Below are positions 5,061 to 6,949 of a DNA stretch of 6,949 nucleotides, one piece after another. The notes beneath the pieces are model-generated. The model saw only the letters and a list, made by a program, of their open reading frames with translations. It was not told the origin of the DNA and made no database searches. Each line of letters opens with the position of its first letter. Within the stretch, counting starts at the first letter, position 1. A program made the translations under genes and the position numbers. This DNA is from Solobacterium sp. UBA636 (GTDB lineage Bacteria > Bacillota_I > Bacilli_A > Erysipelotrichales > Erysipelotrichaceae). The DNA is taken from assembly GCA_002299675.1 (NCBI GenBank), contig DBOW01000065.1, positions 3,707 to 10,655 on the forward strand. Reading direction: 5' to 3'.

Positions 5061-5651
5061 ATGGAAGACAGGGAATTGATTAAAAAGGCAAAAAGCGATC
5101 CAAAGGAGTTTGAAAATCTGACTGACGCATATTATAAGATGATGGTTTCGATTGTGAAGTCTTATAATCTCAACTGGGGCGATTATTCAATCTGTCCCGA
5201 GGACCTTTTGCAGGAAGCGATGATTGCACTGCATGAGGCGTGTCAGACTTATGACGAAAATATAGGGGTGAAGTTTTCAACCTACGCTTATCAGCTGATT
5301 AAACGTCATGTTTCAAAAGCTTATCGCAATCTGATGGATGTGTATCAGAATGAAACATATTCTTATTCTAAATTTGTTAAGGGCGACTATAGTTCTCTTA
5401 TGACAAGTTCATATGTTTCGGATAATCCTATTACATATATGGCAAAAAAGAATATGTATGAGGAATATCTTGAGAAGGTTGAAAATCTTCCTGAAAAGGA
5501 TAGAAGAATTATTGAACTGAGAATAAAAAATTATTCTTACAATGAGATCGCCGGAATTATGGGGATAAGCAGTAAGCAGGTTGATAACAGGCTGAGCAGG
5601 CTAAGAAGAAAATGGAAACAGGAGAGGAAAAAGATTTCTAATGAAGTTTAA
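5061..5651 (+). CDS. Sigma-70 family RNA polymerase sigma factor at the sigH position
   Basis: 196 aa alternative sigma factor. Region 2 spans about 20-92, with PEDLLQEAMIALHEACQTYD (46-65) and VKFSTYAYQLIKRHVSKAYR (70-89) for core binding and -10 recognition. Region 4 spans about 132-188, with LPEKDRRIIELR (143-154) and a helix-turn-helix YNEIAGIMGISSKQVDNRLS (160-179) for -35 recognition. There is no region 1.1 and a short, divergent linker. AAAGGGG (5045-5051) lies 9 nt before ATG. It occupies the B. subtilis sigH position (after the rlmB homologue, before rpmG-secE-nusG), and region 4 is SigH-like. Region 2 lacks the conserved SigH wording I would expect, so it may be a diverged or repurposed SigH. 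Its last 11 nt overlap the alarmone synthetase gene, implying co-expression. Confidence 0.9.
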   Translation: MEDRELIKKAKSDPKEFENLTDAYYKMMVSIVKSYNLNWGDYSICPEDLLQEAMIALHEACQTYDENIGVKFSTYAYQLIKRHVSKAYRNLMDVYQNETYSYSKFVKGDYSSLMTSSYVSDNPITYMAKKNMYEEYLEKVENLPEKDRRIIELRIKNYSYNEIAGIMGISSKQVDNRLSRLRRKWKQERKKISNEV

Positions 5652-6411
5652 TATTCAAAACCGGTTACTTGAAATTGACGAAAAAAGAAATACTATGTTA
5701 AGGAAAAATGTTTTATCGGATGAGGCACTGGACTTTTTCGACAATAATAAGTTTCCGCTTGATATTATGTATAGTTATTATGAATGCACAATAATGGAGA
5801 TTGAGACAAAGTTTCAGGTTCTTAATAAACAGTATTCGATGTATTATGACCGTAATCCAATTGAGTCGATTTCTTCACGCCTGAAGTCCAAGACTTCACT
5901 GATCAGAAAAATGAATAAGCTGGATATTCCTCTGAATGTGGAGGCTATTGAAAAGAATATTAATGATATAGCCGGTATTCGTGTTGTGTGTTCGTTTATT
6001 GATGATATTTATGAACTTGAGAAGAGTTTTCTTTCTCAGGATGATGTTAAGCTGATTAATCGCAAGGATTATATTGAAAATCCTAAGGAATCGGGTTATC
6101 GCAGTCTGCATCTGATTGTGGAAATCCCCATCTTTCTGCATAATGAGAAACGTATGATGAAGGCTGAGGTGCAGATGAGAACTATTGCGATGGATTTCTG
6201 GGCATCGCTTGAACATAAAATCCGGTATAAAAAGGAAATAGATGATGAAGAGCTTGAGCGTATATCAAAGGAACTTTATGAATGTGCCCGGCTTTCAAAT
6301 GAACTGGATTTAAGAATGCAGGCGGTAAGGAAGGATATTCAGGAATCTCAGAAAGAGAAGTCTAACTCTAACATGTTTGCGAAGATTTTGGCTGAAAATT
6401 GGAAAAAGTGA
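5641..6411 (+). CDS. relQ: RelQ-type small alarmone (p)ppGpp synthetase
   Basis: 256 aa cytoplasmic enzyme that transfers pyrophosphate from ATP to GDP/GTP to make (p)ppGpp. Only the RelA/SpoT synthetase domain is present (about 72-200); HD hydrolase, TGS and ACT domains are absent, as in small alarmone synthetases. Visible motifs are SRLKSKTSLIRK (79-90), DIAGIRVV (109-116), DYIENPKESGYRSLHLIV (143-160), and EVQMRTIAMDFWASLEHK (176-193). D109 and E176 align with D72 and E139 of B. subtilis RelQ, with identical 67-residue spacing. The N terminus is about 37 residues longer than in RelQ (211 aa). GGAGAGG at 5621-5627 is 13 nt from ATG, rather far, so coupling to the overlapping sigma gene is likely. 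Pairing with a sigma factor suggests a stress or stringent-response operon, which is inference. Confidence 0.92.
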   Translation: MKFNIQNRLLEIDEKRNTMLRKNVLSDEALDFFDNNKFPLDIMYSYYECTIMEIETKFQVLNKQYSMYYDRNPIESISSRLKSKTSLIRKMNKLDIPLNVEAIEKNINDIAGIRVVCSFIDDIYELEKSFLSQDDVKLINRKDYIENPKESGYRSLHLIVEIPIFLHNEKRMMKAEVQMRTIAMDFWASLEHKIRYKKEIDDEELERISKELYECARLSNELDLRMQAVRKDIQESQKEKSNSNMFAKILAENWKK

Positions 6412-6441
6412 TTGACAATGGTGATGTTTTGAGTCGATAAT
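6412..6441 (+). promoter_or_regulatory. Sigma-A promoter of rpmG-secE-nusG
   Basis: A perfect -35 TTGACA (6412-6417) begins on the base after the synthetase stop codon. GATAAT (6436-6441) follows after 18 bp. Transcription should start at about 6448-6449 (GG), giving a leader of about 50 nt. Confidence 0.75.
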
Positions 6442-6448
6442 AATAATG

Positions 6449-6476
6449 GTTATTGGCTCTGGTTAATAACTTTTTT
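6449..6476 (+). promoter_or_regulatory. Leader hairpin followed by T6, possible attenuator
   Basis: GTTATT (6449-6454) pairs with AATAAC (6465-6470); two more G-U pairs can extend the stem into the loop. Six T (6471-6476) follow directly. It has terminator layout but an AT-rich, weak stem. It lies immediately after the predicted start site, so it could be an early attenuator, a 5' stabilising hairpin, or a weak terminator for transcripts arriving from the sigma/synthetase genes. Confidence 0.45.
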
Positions 6477-6488
6477 AATACAAAGAAA

Positions 6489-6495
6489 GAGGTGG
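6489..6495 (+). promoter_or_regulatory. Ribosome binding site fixing the TTG start of rpmG
   Basis: GAGGTGG is strongly complementary to the 16S 3' end (core GAGGTG, 6489-6494) and lies 5 nt from TTG 6500. No ATG lies at a usable distance, so the TTG is well supported. Confidence 0.75.
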
Positions 6496-6499
6496 TTTC

Positions 6500-6652
6500 T
6501 TGAAAGACAAGAAGAAGGTTATCCTGATGTGCAGTGAATGCCTGTCAAGGAATTACACAACTAATAAAAATAAGAATTCGGCTGAAAGGCTGGAATTAAA
6601 TAAGTTTTGTCCAAGATGCAATAAGCATACTTTGCACAAGGAGACAAAATAG
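6500..6652 (+). CDS. rpmG: Large-subunit ribosomal protein L33 (bL33)
   Basis: 50 aa, starting with TTG. bL33 is a small zinc-ribbon protein of the 50S subunit near the E site. Two CxxC pairs, C11/C14 (MCSEC) and C37/C40 (FCPRC), make this the zinc-binding form. The middle TNKNKNSAERLELNKF and the tail NKHTLHKETK fit the family. Bacteria often have a second, cysteine-free paralogue elsewhere, induced under zinc shortage; that is general knowledge and not visible here. It is followed by secE after 11 nt, in the order seen in B. subtilis (rpmG-secE-nusG). It is too short and non-ATG to be found by simple ORF cut-offs. Confidence 0.93.
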   Translation: MKDKKKVILMCSECLSRNYTTNKNKNSAERLELNKFCPRCNKHTLHKETK

Positions 6653-6663
6653 GGAGGATATAT

Positions 6664-6846
6664 ATGAAGTGGTTTTCACCAAGCGCAATCGCAAAGGAAA
6701 TTTCAAAGATTAAGTGGCCAAAGAAGGGAGAACTTTTAACTAATTCAGTTCAGGTTCTGATTATCGTGGCTTTCTTTGCCCTGTTCTTTGTTGCGTGTCA
6801 GTTTGTTCTGTCTTTAGTTCTTAGACTTATGGGGGTTATCGCCTAA
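6664..6846 (+). CDS. secE: Preprotein translocase subunit SecE
   Basis: 60 aa, the short single-helix form typical of Firmicutes. SecE clamps SecY in the SecYEG channel and is essential for protein export across the cytoplasmic membrane. An amphipathic N-terminal helix carries the family motif EISKIKWPKKGELL (12-25, with conserved W18-P19), followed by one membrane helix at about 28-52. GGGAGG at 6652-6657 lies 6 nt before ATG and overlaps the last base of the rpmG stop codon. Its TAA overlaps the nusG ATG by one base (TAATG), so secE and nusG are coupled. Confidence 0.95.
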   Translation: MKWFSPSAIAKEISKIKWPKKGELLTNSVQVLIIVAFFALFFVACQFVLSLVLRLMGVIA

Positions 6847-6949
6847 TGTCACAGTTAGAGAATAAGAAGCAGTGGTATGTAGTTAATACTTATGCCGGTC
6901 ATGAGAATCGTGTAAAGGAAAACCTTGAGAAGAGACTGGAGACAATGGG
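6846..6949 (+). CDS. nusG: Transcription termination/antitermination factor NusG, N-terminal part
   Basis: Only 34 complete codons are in the window and the gene continues past the end. The translated start carries the NusG N-terminal domain signature QWYVVNTYAGHENRVKENL (residues 9-27), which binds the RNA polymerase clamp helices and helps elongation. The start ATG overlaps the secE stop by one base; a GGGGG run at 6831-6835 is the likely ribosome site, 10 nt upstream. The secE-nusG order is conserved across bacteria; rplK would be expected next. Confidence 0.93.
   Translation, partial: MSQLENKKQWYVVNTYAGHENRVKENLEKRLETM

Noticed and set aside
5896..6216. Minus-strand 106-aa open frame within the alarmone synthetase gene
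   Set aside because: It is antisense to a gene with full catalytic motifs. Other minus-strand frames in the window (1052-1282, 1757-1951, 2319-2579, 3206-3501, 3729-4043) were rejected for the same reason.

Overview
The window looks like a chromosomal housekeeping region of a low-GC Gram-positive anaerobe, most likely a clostridial species of the Lachnospiraceae type (Butyrivibrio/Lachnospira-like). The basis is the AT-rich coding sequence, strong Shine-Dalgarno sites, CCA-encoding tRNAs, and a gene order cysS - mrnC - rlmB - sigma factor - rpmG - secE - nusG that reproduces the Bacillus subtilis order cysS-mrnC-yacO-yacP-sigH-rpmG-secE-nusG. The genus is inference. All real genes are on the + strand.

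Layout. Positions 1-146 carry no supportable gene but hold a long inverted repeat (50-89) and a near-consensus UP element. A textbook promoter (147-175) then drives a tRNA operon, Asn(GTT)-Glu(TTC)-Lys(CTT), with a structured leader, a spacer hairpin and an intrinsic terminator (523-548). Next comes a cluster of five tightly packed or overlapping genes: a 586-aa membrane-anchored XRE-type regulator whose outer part is a probable seven-bladed RCC1-like propeller followed by FN3 and PASTA-like domains; a 62-aa GYF_2-like protein; cysteinyl-tRNA synthetase (cysS); Mini-ribonuclease III (mrnC); and the 23S rRNA 2'-O-methyltransferase (rlmB). A 101-bp gap with a perfect hairpin precedes a sigma-70 family factor sitting where B. 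subtilis has sigH. That gene overlaps a RelQ-type small (p)ppGpp synthetase. A consensus promoter right after its stop codon starts the rpmG-secE-nusG operon. rpmG begins with TTG, and nusG runs off the window end.

How they fit together. Most of the genes serve translation: tRNA supply, tRNA charging, rRNA maturation (Mini-III for 23S ends, RlmB for Gm2251) and ribosomal protein L33. secE and nusG belong to protein export and transcription elongation. Two inserted modules are unusual. One is the HTH-TM-propeller receptor coupled to the GYF_2-like protein at the head of the cysS cluster. The other is the sigma/alarmone-synthetase pair. Both would place a sensor or global regulator inside the translation cluster, and they are the best candidates for something not previously described. 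No CRISPR array, transposase or phage gene is visible.
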